A DNA stretch of 9,680 nucleotides from positions 1-9,680 of the forward strand of contig JBCCFX010000157.1 of NCBI GenBank assembly GCA_039029515.1, given 5' to 3'. Origin of the DNA: JBCCFX01 sp039029515. GTDB lineage: Bacteria > Planctomycetota > Phycisphaerae > Phycisphaerales > SM1A02. A program made the translations under genes and the position numbers. Position 1 is the stretch's first letter. The number at the start of each line of letters is the position of its first letter. Positions 1 through 6,368 of this stretch are shown piece after piece. The notes under the pieces are model-generated. The model had not been told where the DNA came from. It made no database searches and was given only the letters and a program-made list of their open reading frames with translations.

Positions 1-1961
1 ACGGATGCAGACAAAACGAGCGGCGCCGAACGATTAAGTAGATTGTCCCAGATCACAATGGCCGAAGTGACCTGTCGATCAGGAGACAACACCCACTCGT
101 GCGCCCCAACCGGCATCTTATGCTCACCCATGACCGTTCGTCCATCAAGCTTGTGTGCTATCGTGCGCCAGACGGGAAACAGTGAGGTTGAGATCGCATC
201 GCCCGCACGGTCGCGAGTCCACGGCGCGTCGATGCGGATGACATCCACGCCCGCTCGCCAGGTGTGCAGCGCGCGACGCGCCAGATCGCCCACGCGCGCT
301 CGGGGCGCGAATCGGTCCGCCGGCAGCGTCTCGAGCGTCACGGTCCGGCGTTGAGATGAGGGCGGCCAATCGGCCAGTGCAGCGTCGATCGAGCGCGGAC
401 GCAACGTGTACGGAATCGTCAGATGCGGCTCGATCATGCTCGCAGTCGTATCGAGATCGCTGTCGATCTCGCGCGGGAGCATCATGATGAGATCCGGAAC
501 CGATTCCGACAGCCGATCATCCACCGCGATGAAATCCTCATCGGCGACGTACTGATCGAGTGGCGTCTCCGCAGCGCCGAATTGCCAGCGTCGAACGTCG
601 AGACCAAGGTCGACGACATCGTTCGCCCATGCACGCTTCCAGCTCGCATCGTGATGAGCGAAAAAGCCGATCACATCGACAGGGTCGATCCCGTGCGTTC
701 GAGCAAGGTCGACTGGCACGGAGGGAAACATGAAGTTCAGGTCGTGACCGGCGCGAAGAATGCGTTCGCCGAGGCCTGATGGGCCATCGACGGAACCGTC
801 GGCAGCGAGCGGCAGCAACACGTCGCCGACGCCGAGCTGATCGAGGAGTTCAAGCGTCGCCGGCTGGTGATGCGCCCAGTCCGGCAGCGTCACGCCGAAT
901 TGCGCTGCGCGAATGGATGGACCCGATGGCGCATCAATCCAGACGAACGGGATGTCGCGCTCGGCGATGGCGTCGCCATCGTCGAACACCTGCAGATGTG
1001 CGTGATACGAACCAAAGTTCTCCAGCGGTAACGTCACGTCCTGCATGGTCGAATTCGGCAGTGACGCAATCGGCTGCGACCAGATGACATTCTCATTGAA
1101 GTCCGAGATGGTCAGATGCGCTTCGACATGCTCGCGCGTGACGTCGTGCACGTTGACGACCATCGAAGGCGGATTCTCTGCAACATGGACGTTGCCCGGT
1201 TCATCCGACGTCAGGGTGATGCGCGGACGATTGCGAATGACCACATCATCGAACCACGCGGTACCGGTCACATCATTGAACATCGGGACGCCTGCTTCAC
1301 GCGATGCGACGTCGAATTGTTCAGGCTGCGAGAGGTGAAGTTCGACGACGAGGTCAACTGCGCGGGCATCAATGCCCTGGACGACGACCGACAGGTCGGT
1401 CCATGTACCATCGGATTGAACGAGTTCGCTGGTGCCTCGGCTCGACGCGATCGGCATGCCTTCATCATCATGCAGCCACGCCCGAATGCCCGCCCGGGCA
1501 TGGGTAAGGCCTTCGGTGCGGACGCGAGCACTCACGATGTAGTCCGACAGGGGGAGAATCGGGCAGACGCCGGTGGATATGCGTGCCGCCAGCGAGGTGC
1601 TGTCGAGCGAGAACCGGAATGACCATTGGCCGGAGGCCGCGTGATCGTTCGCGGGATTCATGGCCCCGAACGGCAGGAAGCCCGGCGGATTCGGTTCGCC
1701 TTCCGTGTTCTCCGGCAGCGCGCCGGACAGAATGCGGTAGAACCGCGGGGGCATGTCATACGGGTACTCGGTCGACTCCTCAAAGTCGAACTTCATCACA
1801 ACTCTATTCAGGGCATTGATTTGCGTTCGGTCGATGCGCATCGTTCCCTCATCCTGGGACGAGGGCATGGCGTCTGCAGCGGGGCTGGCGAGCAGCAGGC
1901 TCGCGCCCAGCGGGAGAACACCGCCGAGACCGATCAGTCGTGGCGATCGTCGAGGGTGCAT
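1..1961 (-). CDS. Secreted beta-sandwich/TIM-barrel-like protein, possibly carbohydrate-active (3' end cut off by window edge)
   Basis: Reading the minus strand from the ATG at 1961-1959 gives 653 codons with no stop before the window ends, so the C-terminus is missing. An in-frame stop (TAA, 1973-1971) lies just upstream, and the protein opens with arginines, a hydrophobic stretch (residues 9-26) and an ASPAADA cleavage-like site near residue 31. This supports a Sec signal peptide and the chosen start. Residues about 50-245 read like a jelly-roll carbohydrate-binding fold, ending in a typical GTAWFDDVVIRN strand. Residues about 250-345 look like a second beta-sandwich. From about 350 (RAAQFGVTLPDW) the alternating strand/helix pattern, with WQFG near 459-462 and a VDVIRIDAPW segment near 572-581, suggests a glycoside-hydrolase-like barrel. 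I cannot identify catalytic acids or a family. Export is well supported; the carbohydrate role is inferred from fold-like patterns. It is divergent from the rest of the window. Confidence 0.85.
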   Translation of the reverse strand, partial: MHPRRSPRLIGLGGVLPLGASLLLASPAADAMPSSQDEGTMRIDRTQINALNRVVMKFDFEESTEYPYDMPPRFYRILSGALPENTEGEPNPPGFLPFGAMNPANDHAASGQWSFRFSLDSTSLAARISTGVCPILPLSDYIVSARVRTEGLTHARAGIRAWLHDDEGMPIASSRGTSELVQSDGTWTDLSVVVQGIDARAVDLVVELHLSQPEQFDVASREAGVPMFNDVTGTAWFDDVVIRNRPRITLTSDEPGNVHVAENPPSMVVNVHDVTREHVEAHLTISDFNENVIWSQPIASLPNSTMQDVTLPLENFGSYHAHLQVFDDGDAIAERDIPFVWIDAPSGPSIRAAQFGVTLPDWAHHQPATLELLDQLGVGDVLLPLAADGSVDGPSGLGERILRAGHDLNFMFPSVPVDLARTHGIDPVDVIGFFAHHDASWKRAWANDVVDLGLDVRRWQFGAAETPLDQYVADEDFIAVDDRLSESVPDLIMMLPREIDSDLDTTASMIEPHLTIPYTLRPRSIDAALADWPPSSQRRTVTLETLPADRFAPRARVGDLARRALHTWRAGVDVIRIDAPWTRDRAGDAISTSLFPVWRTIAHKLDGRTVMGEHKMPVGAHEWVLSPDRQVTSAIVIWDNLLNRSAPLVLSAS

Positions 1962-2095
1962 ATGCAGTGGTTATCGGTCGATTCCGGGTGTTGCTCCACG
2001 ATGTTTGCGGACGATCCGCGCTTCGGACCGACCTTCCTACCGGGGGACCGTGCGCGCTGATTGCGCCGCCACGGTTCACCATGGAGTATTCGGGC
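1962..2095. promoter_or_regulatory. Divergent intergenic spacer between the secreted protein and the plus-strand gene run
   Basis: This 134-base spacer separates two divergently read genes, so promoters for both should lie here or inside the neighbouring coding ends. I could not recognise convincing -35/-10 pairs on either strand. A small inverted repeat is visible (GCGGA at 2007-2011 and TCCGC at 2015-2019, three-base loop). It might be an operator half-site pair, but it is short enough to arise by chance in GC-rich DNA. The promoter role is inferred from gene orientation only. Confidence 0.35.
2083..2086 (+). promoter_or_regulatory. Ribosome binding site GGAG deciding the start at 2096
   Basis: GGAG lies nine bases upstream of the ATG at 2096. 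The alternative in-frame ATG at 2081 overlaps this motif and has no Shine-Dalgarno-like sequence of its own. The site therefore favours 2096 as the start of the membrane/coiled-coil protein. Confidence 0.55.
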
Positions 2096-2842
2096 ATGTC
2101 ATCATGGATTCGCACCGGCATCATCGCTGTCGCGCTCAGCGCGGCCGTCCTGTTGTCGGTGGCACTCGTCCTTCGGGACATGAAGCAGAAGACCATCGAT
2201 GAGCTCAGGCAGCTCAATGCTGAGATGTCCGAGCGGCTTGTCCAGCATCAGGCCATGATCGAGCGACTCAGCCGGTCGCGCCGAGTCGCGCATCTCCGCA
2301 TCACCGATCAGGCCACCGATGATGAGGGCGACGTCGAATCGACGACCGTCGAATTCATCGAGTTGGACGATGATGGCGGCGAGTTGGGCCGACAGACATT
2401 CATCGTGCCCGGCGAGGTCCTCTTTGTGGATGCCTGGACCGTCAAGTTCGAGCCGGCCGATGTCGCACATGGACATCCGCTGCGTGGTCGATCGCTCTGC
2501 CTGCTTCGCCGAATCTACTCCGAGTCGCTCTCCGCCGAGGATGGTTTTCCCATCGATACGCCCGGCGCGGTTCCGCCTGGTTATGCCGTCGGCGATGTCA
2601 GCCGATTCGAGCAGCGATTGTGGGAACACTTCTGGACGCTGGCGACGGACTGGCGTGCGGCACAGTCAATGGGCGTGCGCGTTGCCCAGGGCGAAGCGGT
2701 GTACAAGCCGGTCCGTGCGGGACAACGCTACGAATTGGTCATCGATGCGACGGGCGGGATGAACCTGACGCCCATCGGCGATGATTCGCCGGTACTCTCT
2801 CGGCACGATGCCGACGAAGACATCCATCCGACGCCTCGCTGA
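2096..2842 (+). CDS. Single-span membrane protein with coiled coil and extracytoplasmic domain, function unknown
   Basis: The product has 248 residues. A single hydrophobic segment (about residues 7-26) with a short positively charged N-terminus makes it a membrane-anchored protein with the bulk outside the cytoplasm. Residues about 28-60 (polar, heptad-like leucines and methionines in TIDELRQLNAEMSERL) look like a coiled coil. The remaining 190 residues are acidic and rich in beta-type segments, for example TFIVPGEVLFVDAWTVKFEP near 101-120, then a more helical stretch around 170-195 with aromatic residues (FEQRLWEHFW). I do not recognise a named family. It could be a scaffold or a sensor accessory of the cell envelope, but nothing visible fixes a role. 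The stop lies inside the next gene (35-base overlap), so the two are probably cotranscribed. The start at 2096 is preferred to 2081 because of the GGAG at 2083-2086. Confidence 0.8.
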   Translation: MSSWIRTGIIAVALSAAVLLSVALVLRDMKQKTIDELRQLNAEMSERLVQHQAMIERLSRSRRVAHLRITDQATDDEGDVESTTVEFIELDDDGGELGRQTFIVPGEVLFVDAWTVKFEPADVAHGHPLRGRSLCLLRRIYSESLSAEDGFPIDTPGAVPPGYAVGDVSRFEQRLWEHFWTLATDWRAAQSMGVRVAQGEAVYKPVRAGQRYELVIDATGGMNLTPIGDDSPVLSRHDADEDIHPTPR

Positions 2843-3515
2843 GATCAACGCTGACGTGACGAACTGCACGCGCTGCCCTGAGCTGCGCGCGTATTGCAGT
2901 GACGTCGCCGAGACCAAACGAAAATCCTATGCGAACGATGATTACTGGGGCCGTCCGGTGCCGGCGTTCGGGGATGCGCGTGCGCGATTTATGATCATCG
3001 GACTGGCACCCGCCGCGCATGGCGCGAATCGCACCGGGCGCATGTTCACTGGAGATCGGTCAGGCGACTTTCTCTTTGCGGCGCTGCATCGCGCAGGTTT
3101 TGCCAGTCAGCCTGATGCGACCCATCGCGAAGACGGGCTCGAACTGACGAACTGCTATATCACTGCACCGTGTCGATGCGCGCCACCTGCGAACAAACCG
3201 ACCGCGCAGCAACTTGCGAACTGCGCCCCGTATGTTGAAGAAGAGTTCCGCCTGATCAATCCGCTCGCGGTGTTGTGTCTTGGCGGCATCGCATGGACGG
3301 GCGCGCTGCGCGTGCTCGCCGGCGTTGGTGCGGAGGTGCCGAAGCCTCGACCGAAATTCGCGCACGGCGCGGAATGCCGAATCGGCACCCACACACTTTT
3401 CGGGTGTTATCACGTCAGCCAGCAGAACACATTCACCGGTCGGCTTACCGAAGCGATGATTGACGACGTCCTTGCCCGTATTCGCATCATCATCGGCGAA
3501 CAACGGGGGGATTGA
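2808..3515 (+). CDS. udgB: Uracil-DNA glycosylase, family 5 (UdgB), 4Fe-4S type
   Basis: This is a 235-residue DNA repair enzyme that removes uracil, and in characterised family members also hypoxanthine and some other damaged bases, as the first step of base excision repair. The sequence shows the family signature: GLAPAAHGANRTGR at residues 65-78 followed by MFTGDRSG, and the second active-site motif YHVSQQNTFTGRLTE starting at residue 201. Iron-sulfur ligands are visible as C20-x2-C23 near the N-terminus, then C122 or C124 and C139, the spacing seen in the Thermus and mycobacterial UdgB proteins. Motif 1 lacks the catalytic Asp/Asn of families 1 and 2, as expected for family 5. The start at 2808 puts the first cysteine pair where relatives have it; an in-frame ATG at 2781 would add nine residues, and neither has a clear ribosome binding site. 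It overlaps the upstream gene by 35 bases. Confidence 0.95.
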   Translation: MPTKTSIRRLAEINADVTNCTRCPELRAYCSDVAETKRKSYANDDYWGRPVPAFGDARARFMIIGLAPAAHGANRTGRMFTGDRSGDFLFAALHRAGFASQPDATHREDGLELTNCYITAPCRCAPPANKPTAQQLANCAPYVEEEFRLINPLAVLCLGGIAWTGALRVLAGVGAEVPKPRPKFAHGAECRIGTHTLFGCYHVSQQNTFTGRLTEAMIDDVLARIRIIIGEQRGD

Positions 3516-3559
3516 GGCTCCGGCTGGTCCGCGGTGCTATGCTGTGGATTCACCGCAAC

Positions 3560-3565
3560 GGAGGG
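3560..3565 (+). promoter_or_regulatory. Ribosome binding site GGAGGG deciding the start at 3576
   Basis: GGAGGG sits ten bases upstream of the ATG at 3576. That ATG begins directly with the Rossmann strand MRLFVTGATG, as in related proteins. An in-frame ATG at 3534 would add fourteen unrelated residues and would place this motif inside the coding region, so 3576 is the start. Confidence 0.75.
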
Positions 3566-3575
3566 CTGCGCAACC

Positions 3576-5417
3576 ATGCGACTGTTTGTCACCGGGGCGA
3601 CCGGATTACTCGGCCGACGCCTCGTGCTCGATCGCCTCGAGCGCGGCGACCATGTCACTGTGCTTTCACGCCATGGCGCGAAAGCGCGCGGTCTCTTTGC
3701 CGCTGACGTCAATGCCAATGTCGTTGTCGTTGAGGGCGATCCCGGCGTGCCCGGTCCGTGGCAGAAGGCCGTCGACGGGATGGATGCCGTCATTCACCTC
3801 GCGGGCGCGGGCATTGCCGACAAGCGGTGGAACAAGGCATACAAGGAGACGATTCGGCGCAGCCGAGTCGACGGGACGTATCAGGTCGCCGACGCGGTGC
3901 TGCATGCGGCATCGCCGCCGCGCGTCGTCATCAGTGCATCCGCAGTCGGTATCTACGGTGACAGAGGCGACGTCGCGGCTGACGAATCGACGCCGCCCGC
4001 CGACGATTTTCTCGCCCAGCTCGCCGTCGATTGGGAGTCGCAGGCGAATCGCATGCAGTCTCCGCGCACGCGCATCGTCAACCTGCGCATCGGGATCGTG
4101 CTCGATGAGCGGGGCGGCGCACTCGGGCAGATGCTGCCGCTCTTCCGCAAGGGAATCGGCGGAAGACTCGGCAACGGCCGACAGTACATGTCGTGGGTGC
4201 ATTGGCGTGACATCATCGGACTCATCGATCACGCGCTGGACCATGACGCGGTGCAAGGTCCGCTGAACGCGGTCGCGCCGAACGCCGTGATGAACAAGTC
4301 ATTCACGAAATCGCTCGCGCGAGTGTTGCGTCGGCCGGCGTTCTTCTTCGTGCCGAAGATCGCACTGCGTATCGGCCTCGGTGAGTTCGCGAAGTTTCTG
4401 ACTACGAGTTTACGTGTCGCACCTGCTCGCGCCATTGAGACTGGCTACACGTTTCAATTCTCAGATCTTGACGTGGCGCTTGAATCGCTGCTTGGTTCGA
4501 GCCATAACGATGATGGACCGCCGGTGGTCGATGAACCGCGACCGGAATCGCCGGACGGTCAGCCCGACGTGATGGCGCCGGATCACATCCGAATGGTTGC
4601 GGTCGACATTGATGGCACACTGCTGACGTCCGATGGCACCATCGGGCGCGGCGTGATCAATGCGTGCCGCGCGGCACACCGGGCCGGTTGCCTGGTCGTG
4701 CCGGCCACGTCCCGGCCGCCGCGCGCTGTGGCATCGATCATGCAAATGCTTGACGTCCCCGGGCCAGTCGTGGCGTACAACGGTGCGATCATCTGGGATC
4801 CAGCCGAGCGCGCGGTCCTGCATCACGAGACCATTGATGCCGACGCAGCACGCTCGATCGTGTCGGATGTGCGCGAAGCGTACCCAAGCATCTTCATTGC
4901 CGTGGAGATCGAGGACCGATGGTTTACCGACCGTGCCGCACAACCGTCAGATGGCAATGGACTCTGGCTGACGGAACCGGACGGCGTGCAACCGCTGTAT
5001 GAGTTGCTGGAACAACCCATTACCAAGCTCAACATCGTTGGTCCCGCAGACATGATCGCTGAGGTGCAATCGCTGATCGGTGATCGCTACTGGAAGACAC
5101 GGCGCGTTTCGATGTTCGTGTCCGATCCGCGCTTCGTGCAGATCATGAGCCCCATGGTGGACAAGGGCATCGCGGTGCAGCGAATCGCCCGTCAGCACGG
5201 GATTCCGCAGGATCAGGTGATGGCAATCGGCGACGCATCCAACGATATGGGTATGATCGAGTGGGCCGGATTCGGGGTCGCGGTGGCCAACGCCGCCTCG
5301 CCGGTGCGTGCACTCGCCGATGCCGTGGTGCCCGCCAATGATGAAGGCGGCGTCGCTCGCGCCATCCAGCGATTTGTCCTGAACCCGGCCGACCGAATGG
5401 AGAGTATGCCACGATGA
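3576..5417 (+). CDS. Fusion protein: SDR39U1/TIGR01777-type NAD(P)-binding epimerase-like domain plus Cof-type HAD phosphatase
   Basis: One uninterrupted 613-residue frame carries two complete enzymes. Residues 1-305 form an atypical short-chain dehydrogenase of the YfcH/SDR39U1 family: nucleotide-binding VTGATGLLG (G7, G10, G13), HLAGAGIADKRW at 84-95, ASAVGIYGD at 121-129, GRQYMSWVHWRDI around 201-213, and the C-terminal DUF1731-like region at about 235-305. Its physiological substrate is unknown. A proline/acid-rich linker (about 308-338) leads to a HAD hydrolase of the Cof (IIB) type: nucleophile motif DIDGT (D344, D346), motif II T378-S-R, motif III K530 and metal-binding GDASND (D553, D557). 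All catalytic HAD residues are present, so a sugar- or cofactor-phosphate phosphatase is expected; the substrate cannot be told. The two parts are normally separate proteins of about 300 and 270 residues. The stop overlaps the ilvE start (ATGA), suggesting coupled translation. Confidence 0.93.
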   Translation: MRLFVTGATGLLGRRLVLDRLERGDHVTVLSRHGAKARGLFAADVNANVVVVEGDPGVPGPWQKAVDGMDAVIHLAGAGIADKRWNKAYKETIRRSRVDGTYQVADAVLHAASPPRVVISASAVGIYGDRGDVAADESTPPADDFLAQLAVDWESQANRMQSPRTRIVNLRIGIVLDERGGALGQMLPLFRKGIGGRLGNGRQYMSWVHWRDIIGLIDHALDHDAVQGPLNAVAPNAVMNKSFTKSLARVLRRPAFFFVPKIALRIGLGEFAKFLTTSLRVAPARAIETGYTFQFSDLDVALESLLGSSHNDDGPPVVDEPRPESPDGQPDVMAPDHIRMVAVDIDGTLLTSDGTIGRGVINACRAAHRAGCLVVPATSRPPRAVASIMQMLDVPGPVVAYNGAIIWDPAERAVLHHETIDADAARSIVSDVREAYPSIFIAVEIEDRWFTDRAAQPSDGNGLWLTEPDGVQPLYELLEQPITKLNIVGPADMIAEVQSLIGDRYWKTRRVSMFVSDPRFVQIMSPMVDKGIAVQRIARQHGIPQDQVMAIGDASNDMGMIEWAGFGVAVANAASPVRALADAVVPANDEGGVARAIQRFVLNPADRMESMPR

Positions 5418-6337
5418 CTTCTGCCGAGACCACCACGATGCCCGATTCGTCCGCCAACGCGCCCAGCCTGAAGATCTGGCTCGACGGTGCATTGGTCGAC
5501 CAGGCCGACGCGAAGGTCTCGGTGTTCGATCACGGACTGCTCTACGGCGATGGCTGCTTCGAGGGAATCCGGGCATACAACGGTCGCATCTTCAAGCTCG
5601 AGTCGCACATCGATCGCATGTGGGAATCCGCCGAGAAGATTCGACTCAACCCTGCATACTCCAAGGCGGAGATCGCGGCTGCGATTCGTGAGACCGTCGC
5701 TGCCAACAATATCACCGATGGCTACATTCGATTGGTCTTCACGCGCGGCGTTGGTACGCTCGGCCTTCATCCTTTCCGCTGCCCGACGCCGGGCACGTTC
5801 ATCATCGCGGATCGGATTCAGCTCTATCCCGAAGCGTTGTATGAAAACGGTATGCGCGTGATTGTCGCCAATCGGCCGCGCATTCCGATCACGTGTCTTG
5901 ATCCCGCGATCAAGAGCCTCAACTACCTGAACAACATCCTCGCCAAGATCGAAGCGATCGATGCCGATGTGCTCGAAGCGATCATGCTTAATACAGATGG
6001 CTATGTGTCCGAATGCACCGGCGACAATATCTTCGTCGTGCGCCACGGTGCGGTCTTCACGCCGCCAACCGAAGCGGGCATTCTTCATGGCATCACACGA
6101 CGCTTCGTCATGGATGATCTCATTCCCTCGCTCGGCTACTCGATCGAGGAACGGATGATGACGCTCGACGATCTGCGTGCTGCGGACGAGGTGTTCCTCA
6201 CCGGCACCGCCGCAGAGATCATCGGCGTGAATCAGATCGATGATCACACGATCGGCGATGGCCGCGTCGGACCAATGACACGCGCACTCGGGGCGGCGTT
6301 CCGCGAACGCGTGTCCACCGATGCGCCCGAAGATTGA
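5414..6337 (+). CDS. ilvE: Branched-chain amino acid aminotransferase (fold-type IV PLP enzyme)
   Basis: The 307-residue product transfers the amino group between glutamate and the 2-oxo acids of leucine, isoleucine and valine, the last step of branched-chain amino acid synthesis in the cytoplasm. The sequence shows the class IV pattern: KVSVFDHGLLYGDGCFEGIR at about 35-54, the PLP-binding lysine in AIKSLNYLNN (K167), the cofactor-site glutamate in GYVSECTGDNIF (E200), and the phosphate-binding FLTGTAAEI motif near 262-270. D-amino acid transaminase and aminodeoxychorismate lyase share the fold, but the FEGIRAYNG and IKSLNYLNN wording fits IlvE best. The first eighteen residues (Ser/Thr/Ala-rich) extend beyond the usual start. 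The ATG at 5414 is preferred because it follows GGAG at 5399-5402 and overlaps the previous stop; an in-frame ATG at 5438 is possible. No other amino acid biosynthesis gene is in the window. Confidence 0.95.
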   Translation: MTSAETTTMPDSSANAPSLKIWLDGALVDQADAKVSVFDHGLLYGDGCFEGIRAYNGRIFKLESHIDRMWESAEKIRLNPAYSKAEIAAAIRETVAANNITDGYIRLVFTRGVGTLGLHPFRCPTPGTFIIADRIQLYPEALYENGMRVIVANRPRIPITCLDPAIKSLNYLNNILAKIEAIDADVLEAIMLNTDGYVSECTGDNIFVVRHGAVFTPPTEAGILHGITRRFVMDDLIPSLGYSIEERMMTLDDLRAADEVFLTGTAAEIIGVNQIDDHTIGDGRVGPMTRALGAAFRERVSTDAPED

Positions 6338-6368
6338 GTCGACGTCCGACGGGGGACCGTAACGGCCT

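Noticed and set aside
2007..2019. Inverted repeat GCGGA/TCCGC in the divergent spacer as an operator
   Set aside because: Five-base arms are expected by chance in GC-rich sequence and no second copy or promoter element anchors it.
423..2060. Several plus-strand open frames of 70-170 codons across the left end
   Set aside because: They lie opposite the continuous minus-strand gene with signal peptide. Their translations are Arg/Ala/Ser-rich or patternless and overlap each other in different frames.
2781..2807. Upstream ATG that would lengthen the uracil-DNA glycosylase by nine residues
   Set aside because: No ribosome binding site, and family proteins begin about twelve to twenty residues before the first cysteine pair, which fits the start at 2808.
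2808..3515. GLAPAAHG instead of GLAPGAHG in the glycosylase motif as a possible active-site change
   Set aside because: Alanine at this place is, as far as I recall, common in other family 5 enzymes such as the mycobacterial one, so it is not unusual.
2041..6360. Exact 11-base repeat CGGGGGACCGT at 2041-2051 and 6350-6360, each shortly before a gene start
   Set aside because: Distances to the starts differ (45 and 9 bases), there is no symmetry, and the second copy is explained by its purine-rich ribosome binding stretch. One chance repeat of this length is plausible in a GC-rich 9.7 kb window.
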